A DNA stretch of 24,655 nucleotides from CAYTLQ01 sp964438715 (GTDB taxonomy: Bacteria; Bacteroidota; Ignavibacteria; Ignavibacteriales; Ignavibacteriaceae): positions 1 to 24,655 of the forward strand of contig CAYTLQ010000183.1 in the NCBI GenBank assembly GCA_964438715.1, written 5' to 3'. A program made the position numbers and the translations under genes. This document shows positions 15,810-23,379 of the stretch, piece by piece. How positions within the stretch are numbered: position 1 is the stretch's first letter; the number at the start of each line of letters is the position of its first letter. A model generated the notes under the pieces. The model was not told the DNA's origin and searched no databases. It was given only the letters and a program-made list of their open reading frames with translations.

Positions 15810-15833
15810 GGTTCTCCTGAAATTTTGGTGGCA
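15810..15833 (+). repeat. Left terminal inverted repeat of the IS
   Basis: Twenty-four bases beginning GGTTCTCC and ending TTGGTGGCA. It matches the reverse complement of 17184-17207 at 18 of 24 positions; mismatches are at positions 6, 8 and the central four bases. It lies just after the transposase stop at 15835-15837. Confidence 0.8.
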
Positions 15834-15834
15834 G

Positions 15835-16815
15835 TCAGGCATAAAGGTTAAAGAGGCGAAAGAAGAACATATTTTTATTATTGACACCTCTGCTTCGGTA
15901 GAAAAGAGCCTTAATCTTTGCGTTAAAGTTTTCTACCGCAGCATTGGATTCACCGTTAAGAATAACATTCACAATACCAGTAGCATGCCTGAGAATGGTT
16001 TTTGCGACAACTGTGAACTCGGGAATCTTCGCTCGCTGCACTTTTTTCATCCATTTCTGAAGATGCAGTAAGGCAAAGTGGTAGGGTTTGGTGAAAGTTT
16101 CCTTAAAGTCAACGACGAGGTCATAGGCTTTTTTGATATCAGGATAAACACGGAAAAGGATTCTTGCCCGTACTGACTGTGCGGCAGTCCACTCCATTGA
16201 CCTCTTAAAAAGCAGGTATCGGCTTCGGCTTAACAATTGCTTTTTGCTGTCGCCATTCTCATAAATTTTCGAGGCGTGTGCTTCTTCTTCCTCGATTGCT
16301 TTCCACCGATGCCTGATTCTGATGGATTGCAGTGCTTCATAGACCAATTTCTCTACATGAAAACGATCATATGTTTTTACTGCATTAGGCGCTATCTGGC
16401 GTACAATCCAATCCATACTGTTTGATAAATCAAGCGTCATCTCCTGGATATTCATCAGTTTTTCTATGCCAACTTTGTTCCCAATTGCCCTGGCAACCGC
16501 TTCACTACTGGTTCCTTTAATGATTGCTGCTAAACTCCCTTTCTTCCCTCGTTTCTCTTTATTTACTACTACGGTGTATAAATCTCCCTGAAATAACCCC
16601 GTCTCATCGATGCCCATTCGTGGACCGAAGTTCTCCGGGAAAACGAAACTTTCTGTCTTAAATGCCTTGCTATTTGTCTGTATATATCTATGGTAGTCAC
16701 TTATTCTGTCACGGTACTGTTTATAGAGTGTACTGCCCTTCAGCCGGTATGTCTCTGCGATTTCGTGTATGCTTATTGCTTTACTCCCGATCTTCTTCGC
16801 TAAAAAAAAATGCAA
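15835..16815 (-). CDS. ISL3-like transposase, DDE catalytic part
   Basis: The frame encodes 326 residues if counted from a TTG at 16815-16813, but it is probably expressed as a fusion with the upstream N-terminal ORF through the T9 run at 16802-16810. It contains a helix-turn-helix-like segment near 15-38 and an ISL3-type DDE core: GIDETGLFQGDLY (D70), LDLSNSMDWIV (D129), KTYDRFHVEKLV (D150) and AVENFNAKIKALF (E295). It ends just inside the left inverted repeat. The core motifs appear intact, so the enzyme could be active. Confidence 0.88.
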   Translation of the reverse strand: MHFFLAKKIGSKAISIHEIAETYRLKGSTLYKQYRDRISDYHRYIQTNSKAFKTESFVFPENFGPRMGIDETGLFQGDLYTVVVNKEKRGKKGSLAAIIKGTSSEAVARAIGNKVGIEKLMNIQEMTLDLSNSMDWIVRQIAPNAVKTYDRFHVEKLVYEALQSIRIRHRWKAIEEEEAHASKIYENGDSKKQLLSRSRYLLFKRSMEWTAAQSVRARILFRVYPDIKKAYDLVVDFKETFTKPYHFALLHLQKWMKKVQRAKIPEFTVVAKTILRHATGIVNVILNGESNAAVENFNAKIKALFYRSRGVNNKNMFFFRLFNLYA

Positions 16816-17146
16816 ACTCTCTGCTGAGTTTCACTCCTTCCGCATTTATCTCCATCGGTCGGAGATATATGCCCGGCTCTCCTTCTATCTTCCATTTCCT
16901 CCGCCTGTACTCAAGTATAGTTTTCCTGCCTCGTATCGGAAAATCCAGTATCCTCTTTACACGATATCCTTTCTGTCTCATTCGTTTCCCATCAAATCCC
17001 GTTGGAATATAGTGCTTCTCTGTTAATTCGATATGATAAACCTCTCCGAAATCTTCAGTGCTTCCTTCTTCACAAAAATTTGTTATCTCAAAGTCTTCTA
17101 ATGTACCGGGGGGTAAAAACTTTCCAATGAATTGTTCCGCTTTCAT
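16781..17146 (-). CDS. ISL3-like transposase, N-terminal region ORF
   Basis: The 121-residue frame starts at ATG 17146 with AAGGAG in good spacing upstream, a stronger Shine-Dalgarno than that of most chromosomal genes here. It is basic, with many Arg/Lys, Glu and aromatic residues (for example KRMRQKGYRVKRILDF), as in the N-terminal regions of two-ORF ISL3-like transposases in Bacteroidota. It ends by running into stop codons after FAFFFSEEDRE, where the downstream frame begins. A change of one base in the T9 run joins the two frames into a protein of about 440 residues. Confidence 0.8.
   Translation of the reverse strand: MKAEQFIGKFLPPGTLEDFEITNFCEEGSTEDFGEVYHIELTEKHYIPTGFDGKRMRQKGYRVKRILDFPIRGRKTILEYRRRKWKIEGEPGIYLRPMEINAEGVKLSREFAFFFSEEDRE
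16802..16810 (-). promoter_or_regulatory. T9 slippage site joining the two transposase frames
   Basis: Nine consecutive A residues on the plus strand, read as T9 in the minus-strand transposase. The N-terminal frame reads GCA TTT TTT TTT AGC, the catalytic frame reads CAT TTT TTT TTA GCG. Loss of one T, or gain of two, during transcription or a +1 ribosomal shift would fuse the frames. The run lies exactly in their 35-base overlap. Confidence 0.6.
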
Positions 17147-17183
17147 ATTTTTCTCTCCTTTTTTCCACTAAAATCTATTCTTT

Positions 17184-17207
17184 TGCCACCTTTTTTTCAA
17201 GTGAACC
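17184..17207 (-). repeat. Right terminal inverted repeat of the IS
   Basis: Read on the minus strand it begins GGTTCACTTGAAA and ends GGTGGCA, pairing with the left end at 15810-15833. It lies 37 bases upstream of the first transposase ORF and probably overlaps its promoter (TAGATTTT on the minus strand at 17170-17177). Confidence 0.8.
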
Positions 17208-17255
17208 AAATTGAGGATTTTCTCAGGAAAAACCTATTTAACAAAGATTTAAAAT

Positions 17256-17286
17256 TTTGTAAATAATTAGAAAAGTGTTAAGTTTG
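17256..17286 (+). promoter_or_regulatory. Bacteroidota-type promoter of tRNA-Lys
   Basis: TTTG at 17256-17259, a 19-base spacer and TAAGTTTG at 17279-17286 match exactly the TTTG-N19-21-TAnnTTTG pattern of Bacteroides. The expected transcript start, around 17293, is about 18 bases before the mature tRNA. Confidence 0.65.
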
Positions 17287-17310
17287 GGTTCTGTATATTT
17301 TTTACTATCA

Positions 17311-17382
17311 GGGCGCGTAGCTCAGGGGTAGAGCATCTGCCTTTTAAGCAGAGGGTCGGTGGTTCGAGCCCACCCGCGCTCA
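17311..17382 (+). tRNA. tRNA-Lys (anticodon TTT)
   Basis: The sequence folds into a full cloverleaf. The acceptor stem is 17311-17317 with 17375-17381 (one G-T wobble). The D stem is GCTC/GAGC at 17320-17323 and 17331-17334. The anticodon stem TCTGC/GCAGA at 17336-17340 and 17348-17352 encloses the loop CTTTTAA, giving anticodon TTT at 17343-17345. The T stem GGTGG/CCACC has loop TTCGAGC. The discriminator is A at 17382 and CCA is not encoded (the genome continues CAG). It lies alone, 104 bases downstream of the IS right end. Confidence 0.96.
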
Positions 17383-17385
17383 CAG

Positions 17386-17410
17386 AAATCCGTCAAAAGA
17401 CGGATTTTTC
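17386..17410 (+). terminator. Rho-independent terminator after tRNA-Lys
   Basis: A 9-bp perfect stem, AAATCCGTC at 17386-17394 and GACGGATTT at 17399-17407, with an AAAA loop and the stem's T-rich end continuing into TT. It starts four bases past the tRNA. Confidence 0.75.
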
Positions 17411-17415
17411 ATTTT

Positions 17416-17439
17416 AAATCAGATATAACTGATTTTTTC
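17416..17439 (+). terminator. Second terminator-like hairpin after tRNA-Lys
   Basis: A 7-bp perfect stem, AAATCAG at 17416-17422 and CTGATTT at 17429-17435, with a 6-base AT loop and a following T-run. It lies six bases after the first hairpin and may act as a back-up terminator, or end a transcript coming the other way. Confidence 0.5.
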
Positions 17440-17797
17440 TCTTTGAGCAACTCATTAAAACCCTAAAGAAGGTTATCCTGTATAAATGGTATAACGTAGC
17501 CAAAATCTAAATTATTTTTGTTCACTGAAGCAAGGTTAATATTAATACTTTATTATCCGTTTATTAATATTCAAACTAAGTCTTCCGAACACATCGGAAT
17601 TCAGTTTTGAGGTACCTTGTTGTTATCTTCGGTTCCGGGTATTTTATTCTTTGGGTTAAATGTTAGAATTGCTTCCGTTTTTGTCTTTTCTTTTTCTTTT
17701 ATGGTGCTAATTGCTATGTTAGTTCAACCCCAAATTCTCTAATTTCTTTCATTTTCGTTGGGTTTTTTCATATATTTACGAAGTTTTAAATAATATT
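17440..17797 (+). other. Non-coding gap with inverted repeats upstream of the triple-receiver gene
   Basis: This 358-base stretch has no gene that I can support. It holds a 10-bp perfect inverted repeat (AATATTAATA at 17538-17547, TATTAATATT at 17562-17571, 14-base spacer) and a 6-bp one (TTCCGA at 17583-17588, TCGGAA at 17594-17599, 5-base loop). Near its 3' end TATATTTA (17771-17778) with TTTC 20 bases upstream weakly resembles a Bacteroidota promoter. It could contain the promoter and operators for the downstream gene, or a small RNA; neither is shown. Confidence 0.4.
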
Positions 17798-20170
17798 GTG
17801 TCCGGTTCATATATGCAGACTTCAAACTTAAAGTTTATCTCCCGCGGAAATCAGCTCCGTCAAATGGCATTGAAGAACTCTCCAGAATTCGGAAATGCCC
17901 TCTGTGAATTTATCTGCGAAGAATTTCAGTTCCAGTCTGCTCTCCTTTTAAAAATTAATGATGCAAATAAGCTTGTTGTCGTTGGGAAATCATCTACTGT
18001 AAAGAAGAATTATCTCCCTAATACACTTTTTGATTGTGTCACCTGTAAATTTCTTCAGAAAGATTGTGAAAATTTCGATTACTATTCCGATCAGAATTGT
18101 TCAATACAGAGTACAGATTTTGTTATAAATGAAGCCTGTCTGTATATTAAAACATCGGATTCAAAGTACATTCTGAAAATTTCACAAAAAACCCCTTTCA
18201 CAGTAGCAGAAAAAGAATTCTTTCAGATCGTTGGCGCTTATCTTCAGTCATTGCTTGAAAATGCCGTCGGACTCTCATCACAAGGAATATCACTCAGTAA
18301 ATTTATCGCTGAAACCGCTAATGAATTCCGTACCCCCACTAACAGTATCGTTGGCTTTACTTCGTTATTACAAAACGAAAAACTTAGCGCCGCACAAACT
18401 GAGTATGTAACTACTTTGCGGGAGAATGCACATAAACTCCTTGCCACACTCAACGATCTTATTGATCTTGCAAAAGTGGAAAGCGGCACTATTACTGACA
18501 ATTTCGTTTCGTTCGATATCAGATCCCTTATTGAGGAGCTTATTGCTCAGTATTCCGATAAACTCGAGAAATTTAATCTTACTGTTGAACGGCAAGTTGA
18601 TAAAAATCTCCCCGACACCCTAAAACTCGAAACACAAAAACTTAAATACATTCTTCAACAATGTCTCGCATTGCTGATAAATACTACCGAATCGGGAAAG
18701 ATTGCTATCTCAGCAACACTCAGCAGTAGTAATACTGTATCATTCCGATTATGGAATCAGGGGAATATTATTCCTATTACAAATATTACTAAGTTATTTA
18801 ATGGTCATCTTCATTCCGAAATTAAAAATCAGAAAGGTCCTCATCTTAATGCTCTTTCTATGTTGCTGGCAAAAAAGCTGGTTGAACACCTGGGAGGTAA
18901 CCTCGAGATAACTTCCTCTTCGGTAAAGGGTACCTCAATAAGCTTCGGAATTAAGGTGGAGGTACTGGGCGCACTTGAATCGAAAATCAGCGCACTTCCA
19001 AAAATTGAGGGCGGCAAAAACAAAGTACTCGTCATAGAGGATGACTATGCCACCTCTAAACTTCTCAGCAATTACCTCAATAAATGGGGCTACGAGCCCT
19101 CAATTGTCAATTCAGGACTGAAGGGACTTGACTTACTTAAAAAGGATAAGTACCTCGCCGTTATTATGGATATTGTTCTACCTGATATAAACGGACTTGA
19201 ATTGCTGAAGAAAATTCGGGAGGATGAAAGTTCTAAATTTACTCCGGTTATTGTTTGTTCTGTTGAAGCTGAGCAACAAAAGGCTTTTCTTATGGGTGCA
19301 GTGGAGTATTTTGTTAAACCTATCCGATATAAAGATCTTGTTGAAGTACTTACAAGTTATAAACTCAAAAAAGACTCGAATGTGCTTTGTGTTGATGATG
19401 ATGTTCCGACGCTCAATCTCGTAAAAGGAGCCATAGAATCAGTCGGATTTAATCCGATTACCGAATCAGACTCCACAAAGGTGATGAATAGAATTAAAGA
19501 CATACAGCTCGATTTGGCAATTATCGATCTTGATATGCCCGAGATTAACGGCTTTGAATTAATCAAAATGATTAAATCAACTCCTAAATTCGCCAATTTG
19601 CCAATAATTATTTATACCGGTAAAGAGAATTTTGATGAAGATCTTCAGAAAATTGATGGTTTATTTACGGAATTGTTAAGTAAGCGAAGTACAAAAATTG
19701 AAGATCTGGCTGATACAATAAATGCAATGATTAACCGATATGAACAGCCTACCAGTTCTGAAGAAGTAAAAAATACTGAAGCTGATGTACCGAAAATTCT
19801 GCTTGTAGAAGATTACAAACATTCTCAGATAATTGTAACACGGCTTCTGAAGAAAAATGGATTTACCTCTGTTGCTGTTGTTGAAAACGGTGCAGAAGCA
19901 ATCGAGCAAGTAAAATTACAGTCATTTGATCTTATTTTAATGGATATGCAAATGCCGGTAATGAACGGATTTGAAGCAACAGAGCGGATACGCCAGATTC
20001 CGGAATATGTAGATACTCCAATAATAGCTCTTACAGCATTTGCCATGAAAGGCGACCGCGAAAAATGTATAGAAGCAGGCGCTACTGATTATATTCCCAA
20101 GCCAATTGATAGTGTTGAATTCATTGAAAAAGTTAAATTCTATACTTCACAAAAGGCTCACAGAAATTAA
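17798..20170 (+). CDS. Triple-receiver hybrid signalling protein with a degenerate histidine-kinase core
   Basis: The 790-residue soluble protein has an N-terminal GAF-like region (about 25-155) containing cysteines 80, 83, 90, 101 and 114, then a HisKA/HATPase-like core (about 165-390) and three receiver domains. The core aligns well with hybrid kinases but its catalytic residues are changed: the phospho-accepting His of 'SHE.RTP' is Asn175 (ANEFRTP), the N-box Asn is Leu292, the G1 DxGxG reads NxGxI at 320-324, and the G2 glycines are lost. The receivers look intact: D458/K508, D577/T607/K629 and D716/T746/K768. No output domain follows. GTG at 17798 or ATG at 17813 may be the start. It is likely a phosphate relay, sink or scaffold for partner kinases. 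Confidence 0.88.
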   Translation: MSGSYMQTSNLKFISRGNQLRQMALKNSPEFGNALCEFICEEFQFQSALLLKINDANKLVVVGKSSTVKKNYLPNTLFDCVTCKFLQKDCENFDYYSDQNCSIQSTDFVINEACLYIKTSDSKYILKISQKTPFTVAEKEFFQIVGAYLQSLLENAVGLSSQGISLSKFIAETANEFRTPTNSIVGFTSLLQNEKLSAAQTEYVTTLRENAHKLLATLNDLIDLAKVESGTITDNFVSFDIRSLIEELIAQYSDKLEKFNLTVERQVDKNLPDTLKLETQKLKYILQQCLALLINTTESGKIAISATLSSSNTVSFRLWNQGNIIPITNITKLFNGHLHSEIKNQKGPHLNALSMLLAKKLVEHLGGNLEITSSSVKGTSISFGIKVEVLGALESKISALPKIEGGKNKVLVIEDDYATSKLLSNYLNKWGYEPSIVNSGLKGLDLLKKDKYLAVIMDIVLPDINGLELLKKIREDESSKFTPVIVCSVEAEQQKAFLMGAVEYFVKPIRYKDLVEVLTSYKLKKDSNVLCVDDDVPTLNLVKGAIESVGFNPITESDSTKVMNRIKDIQLDLAIIDLDMPEINGFELIKMIKSTPKFANLPIIIYTGKENFDEDLQKIDGLFTELLSKRSTKIEDLADTINAMINRYEQPTSSEEVKNTEADVPKILLVEDYKHSQIIVTRLLKKNGFTSVAVVENGAEAIEQVKLQSFDLILMDMQMPVMNGFEATERIRQIPEYVDTPIIALTAFAMKGDREKCIEAGATDYIPKPIDSVEFIEKVKFYTSQKAHRN

Positions 20171-20215
20171 TACTGCGCTCTTAGGGATTTTTACTAATTA
20201 ACTCAGCAGATTCTC

Positions 20216-21670
20216 ATGATTCATAATTCCGTACGCGTGCGGTTTGCGCCAAGCCCTACCGGTTATCTCCATGTAGGAGGTTTACGCACCGCATTGTATA
20301 ACTACCTTTTTGCCCGGGCAAATAATGGTTCCTTTGTTCTTCGTATTGAAGATACCGATAGAGCACGCTATGTAGAAGGTGCAGTTGAAAATTTAATTGA
20401 TACACTTGAATGGAGCGGTCTCAGCTACGATGAAGGACCCGGTAAGGATGGCGGATTTGGACCTTATATTCAATCCGAAAGACTTGATATCTATAAAAAA
20501 GAAGTTCAGTCGCTTATGGAAAAAGGAAAAGCATACTATTGTTTCTGCTCGCAGGAAAGACTGAAGACTTTACGGGAAGAACAAGACAAAAACAAAATTC
20601 AGCCACGATACGATAAACATTGCCTTTCTTTAAGCACTGAAGAAATTGAGGCAAAGTTGAACTCCGGCGCCCCTTATGTTATACGATTAAATGTTTTTCC
20701 GGGACAAAAAGTTGTAATTTCCGATATTATTCGGGGTGAAGTTGAGTTTGATACTGATACCATAGATGATCAGGTTTTATTAAAAAGTGATGGCTATCCG
20801 ACTTACCACCTTGCCAATGTTGTCGATGACCATTATATGAAAATAACCCATGTTATACGCGGAGAAGAATGGCTTTCTTCTACACCGAAGCATAAATTAT
20901 TATACGACTATTTTGGCTGGGAAGTACCGGTTTTTGCGCATCTTCCTCTTTTGCTTAATCCGGATAAGTCCAAACTGAGTAAACGACAGGGAGATGTAGC
21001 TGTTGAAGATTACCGCAAAAAAGGATTTCTGAAAGAAGCGCTTGTTAATTTTGTTGCACTTCTCGGCTGGACAGCCGGAGACGATAAAGAGTTTTATTAC
21101 CTTAACGAGCTTGTACAAGCATTCCGGCTTGAGCGTGTTAACAAATCCGGCGCCGTGTTCGATATTGCGAAATTGCAATGGCTCAACGCTGAACACTTAC
21201 GCGCAAAACCGGTTGTAGAAATTCTGCCTGCATTGCGTAATCATTTGCAGGAAACTGAATTCAAAAACGACAATTACTCCGATGCCTATCTTCTAAAAGT
21301 TATCGAAGCAATGTTACCTCGTGTTGAATTTGTTCATGAAATTACCTCAAAAGGTTTTTACTTCTTTACCAGACCAATATCCTACGAACCCGACGCTGTA
21401 CAGAAAAGATGGAAATCTTCCACTCCGGAGCATTTAAAGGTAATTGCAGAAAAATTTCAGCAATTAACCGATGATAATAAGGAATCTTTTGAACATGCCC
21501 TGCACGAAACTGCGGCTTTCTTCGGTATTAAAAATGCCGAATTAATTCATCCCCTGAGGCTTGCTATATCTGGTGTGAGCGGCGGACCGGGTCTTTATGA
21601 TATTTGTTCAATTCTCGGCAGGGATGAAACTATTACCCGAATCCATTTAGCAATTGAAAGAATTAAATAA
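20216..21670 (+). CDS. gltX: Glutamyl-tRNA synthetase
   Basis: The 484-residue class I synthetase charges tRNA-Glu in the cytosol. The HIGH-type motif is HVGG at 19-22 inside RFAPSPTGYLHVGG, and the KMSKS-type motif is KLSKR at 253-257. A CFC pair at 109-111 and H135-C136 in the inserted region suggest a partial zinc-site remnant. The length and the helical C-terminal anticodon-binding region fit bacterial GltX. It begins at ATG 20216, 45 bases after the signalling gene, and ends four bases before the glnS ATG. Because glnS is adjacent, the enzyme does not need to charge tRNA-Gln, but its discrimination cannot be read from sequence. Confidence 0.96.
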   Translation: MIHNSVRVRFAPSPTGYLHVGGLRTALYNYLFARANNGSFVLRIEDTDRARYVEGAVENLIDTLEWSGLSYDEGPGKDGGFGPYIQSERLDIYKKEVQSLMEKGKAYYCFCSQERLKTLREEQDKNKIQPRYDKHCLSLSTEEIEAKLNSGAPYVIRLNVFPGQKVVISDIIRGEVEFDTDTIDDQVLLKSDGYPTYHLANVVDDHYMKITHVIRGEEWLSSTPKHKLLYDYFGWEVPVFAHLPLLLNPDKSKLSKRQGDVAVEDYRKKGFLKEALVNFVALLGWTAGDDKEFYYLNELVQAFRLERVNKSGAVFDIAKLQWLNAEHLRAKPVVEILPALRNHLQETEFKNDNYSDAYLLKVIEAMLPRVEFVHEITSKGFYFFTRPISYEPDAVQKRWKSSTPEHLKVIAEKFQQLTDDNKESFEHALHETAAFFGIKNAELIHPLRLAISGVSGGPGLYDICSILGRDETITRIHLAIERIK

Positions 21671-21674
21671 TTTT

Positions 21675-23363
21675 ATGAGCAACGAAGAAAAAACTATCAG
21701 CTCCAATTTTATTGATGAAATTATAACCGAAGACCTGAAAACAGGAAAATATAACGGAAGAGTTCACACACGATTTCCTCCTGAACCGAACGGTTATCTT
21801 CATATAGGTCATGCAAAATCCATTTGTCTTAATTTTGGGTTGGCAAAGAAATACAACGGAAAGTGTAATCTCCGTTTTGATGACACGAACCCTGCCAAAG
21901 AAGATACAGAATATGTTAATTCCATTATTGAAGATATTCGATGGCTGGGTTTTGACTGGGAGGATCGTTTGTATTATGCCAGTGATTATTTCGATCAGTT
22001 ATATGAATGGGCAAAAGTGTTGATAAAAAAAGGCAAAGCCTATGTTTGCGACCTTACTGCTGACCAGATCCGTGAGTACCGCGGAACTCTAACAGAACCG
22101 GGGAAAGAAAGTCCATATCGCAACAGAAGCGTTGATGAAAATCTTGAACTCTTTGAAAGAATGAAAAATGGCGAGTTTCCCGACGGCAGTAAAACCCTTC
22201 GTGCAAAAATCGACATGACATCACCAAACCTGAATATGCGTGATCCGGTTCTCTACAGAATTTTACATCAGGAACATCATCGCACAGGTAATAAATGGTG
22301 CATTTATCCTATGTACGACTGGGCTCACGGTCAATCCGATTCTATTGAAGGAATTACGCACTCAATCTGTACTCTGGAATTTGAGAACCATAGACCATTG
22401 TATGAGTGGTTTATCGATCAACTTGGTATCTACAAACCACAGCAAATAGAATTTGCCCGACTCAATCTTTCCTATACCATGATGAGCAAGCGTCGTTTGT
22501 TGCAATTGGTTACTGAAAATATTGTTGATGGTTGGGATGATCCCAGAATGCCCACCATTTCCGGTTTTCGGAGAAGAGGTTATACTCCCGAGTCTATAAG
22601 AAACTTTGCTGAGAAAGTTGGTGTTGCCCGACGAGATAACATGATAGATATTGCTTTACTGGAGTATGCTATACGGGAGGACCTCAATAAGCGTGCTATG
22701 AGAATGATGGCTGTCCTAAAACCTATAAAGCTCATAATTGATAACTATCCTGATGGCGTAACTGAAGAATTAGAAGCTGTCAATAATCCTGAAGATCCCT
22801 CAATGGGCACGCGAAAAATTCCATTTTCTAAAGAATTGTTTATTGAGTCCGATGATTTTATGGAAATACCACCGCCGAAATATCATCGTCTTTATCCGGG
22901 GTCGGAGGTAAGGCTTCGTTATGCCTACATTGTAAAATGCACTGGATTTGAAAAAGATGATGCCGGAAATATTACTGCTGTTCATTGTACATACGACCCC
23001 GAAACTAAAAGCGGAAGTAATACCGCTAATAAAAAAGTAAAAGGCACAATTCACTGGGTGAATGCGGCTACTGCAATTTCCGCCGAGGTACGGCTCTATG
23101 ATCGGCTTTTTTTGGTAGAAGATCCTTCAGCGGATAAAGAATCCGATTGGAAAACTCATCTCAATCCAAACTCATTGGAAATAGTGAATGACAGTAAACT
23201 TGAACCATACCTTAAAAATGCTCAGTGTGGCGATAAATTCCAGTTTGAACGGGTGGGGTATTTCTGCGTGGATACAACATCAAGACCCGGCGCGTTAGTT
23301 TTTAATAAGACCGTAGGGCTTCGGGATACCTGGGCAAAAATAGAAAAGTCAGCAGGCAAATAA
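21675..23363 (+). CDS. glnS: Glutaminyl-tRNA synthetase
   Basis: The 562-residue enzyme charges tRNA-Gln directly. The HIGH motif is HIGH at 43-46 within PPEPNGYLHIGHAKS, and the KMSKS motif is MMSKR at 269-273. The C-terminal half is the two-beta-barrel anticodon-binding region typical of GlnRS. The ATG at 21675 begins four bases after the gltX stop and gives the usual N-terminus; an upstream in-frame TTG at 21654, inside gltX, is less likely. Sequence similarity to gltX around the catalytic motifs reflects common ancestry. It converges on the minus-strand lipoprotein gene, only 16 bases away. Confidence 0.96.
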   Translation: MSNEEKTISSNFIDEIITEDLKTGKYNGRVHTRFPPEPNGYLHIGHAKSICLNFGLAKKYNGKCNLRFDDTNPAKEDTEYVNSIIEDIRWLGFDWEDRLYYASDYFDQLYEWAKVLIKKGKAYVCDLTADQIREYRGTLTEPGKESPYRNRSVDENLELFERMKNGEFPDGSKTLRAKIDMTSPNLNMRDPVLYRILHQEHHRTGNKWCIYPMYDWAHGQSDSIEGITHSICTLEFENHRPLYEWFIDQLGIYKPQQIEFARLNLSYTMMSKRRLLQLVTENIVDGWDDPRMPTISGFRRRGYTPESIRNFAEKVGVARRDNMIDIALLEYAIREDLNKRAMRMMAVLKPIKLIIDNYPDGVTEELEAVNNPEDPSMGTRKIPFSKELFIESDDFMEIPPPKYHRLYPGSEVRLRYAYIVKCTGFEKDDAGNITAVHCTYDPETKSGSNTANKKVKGTIHWVNAATAISAEVRLYDRLFLVEDPSADKESDWKTHLNPNSLEIVNDSKLEPYLKNAQCGDKFQFERVGYFCVDTTSRPGALVFNKTVGLRDTWAKIEKSAGK

Positions 23364-23379
23364 AGAAAATATTACAGAA

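Larger units (their letters stand above)
15810..17207 (-). mobile_element. ISL3-like insertion sequence, two-ORF (ISAon1-type)
   Basis: A 1,398-bp element bounded by 24-bp imperfect inverted repeats, which I found by comparing the two flanks of the transposase. The ends match at 18 of 24 positions, starting GGTTC and ending GGTGGCA at the inner side. Transposase frames lie on the minus strand and fill most of it. The right end, upstream of the first frame, contains the likely promoter and an AAGGAG ribosome-binding site. Its arrangement (short N-terminal ORF plus DDE ORF) resembles ISAon1-type elements in Bacteroidota, recalled from memory. No 8-bp target duplication is visible: flanks read AACGAAAC on the left and AAATTGAG on the right. 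It sits between glcF and tRNA-Lys and splits no obvious gene. Confidence 0.85.

Noticed and set aside
16662..17026. Two plus-strand frames opposite the transposase genes
   Set aside because: They are antisense shadows of the N-terminal and catalytic transposase frames; no start signals or motifs support them.
21654..21674. TTG start for glnS inside gltX
   Set aside because: The ATG at 21675 is a better start codon and gives a normal GlnRS N-terminus.
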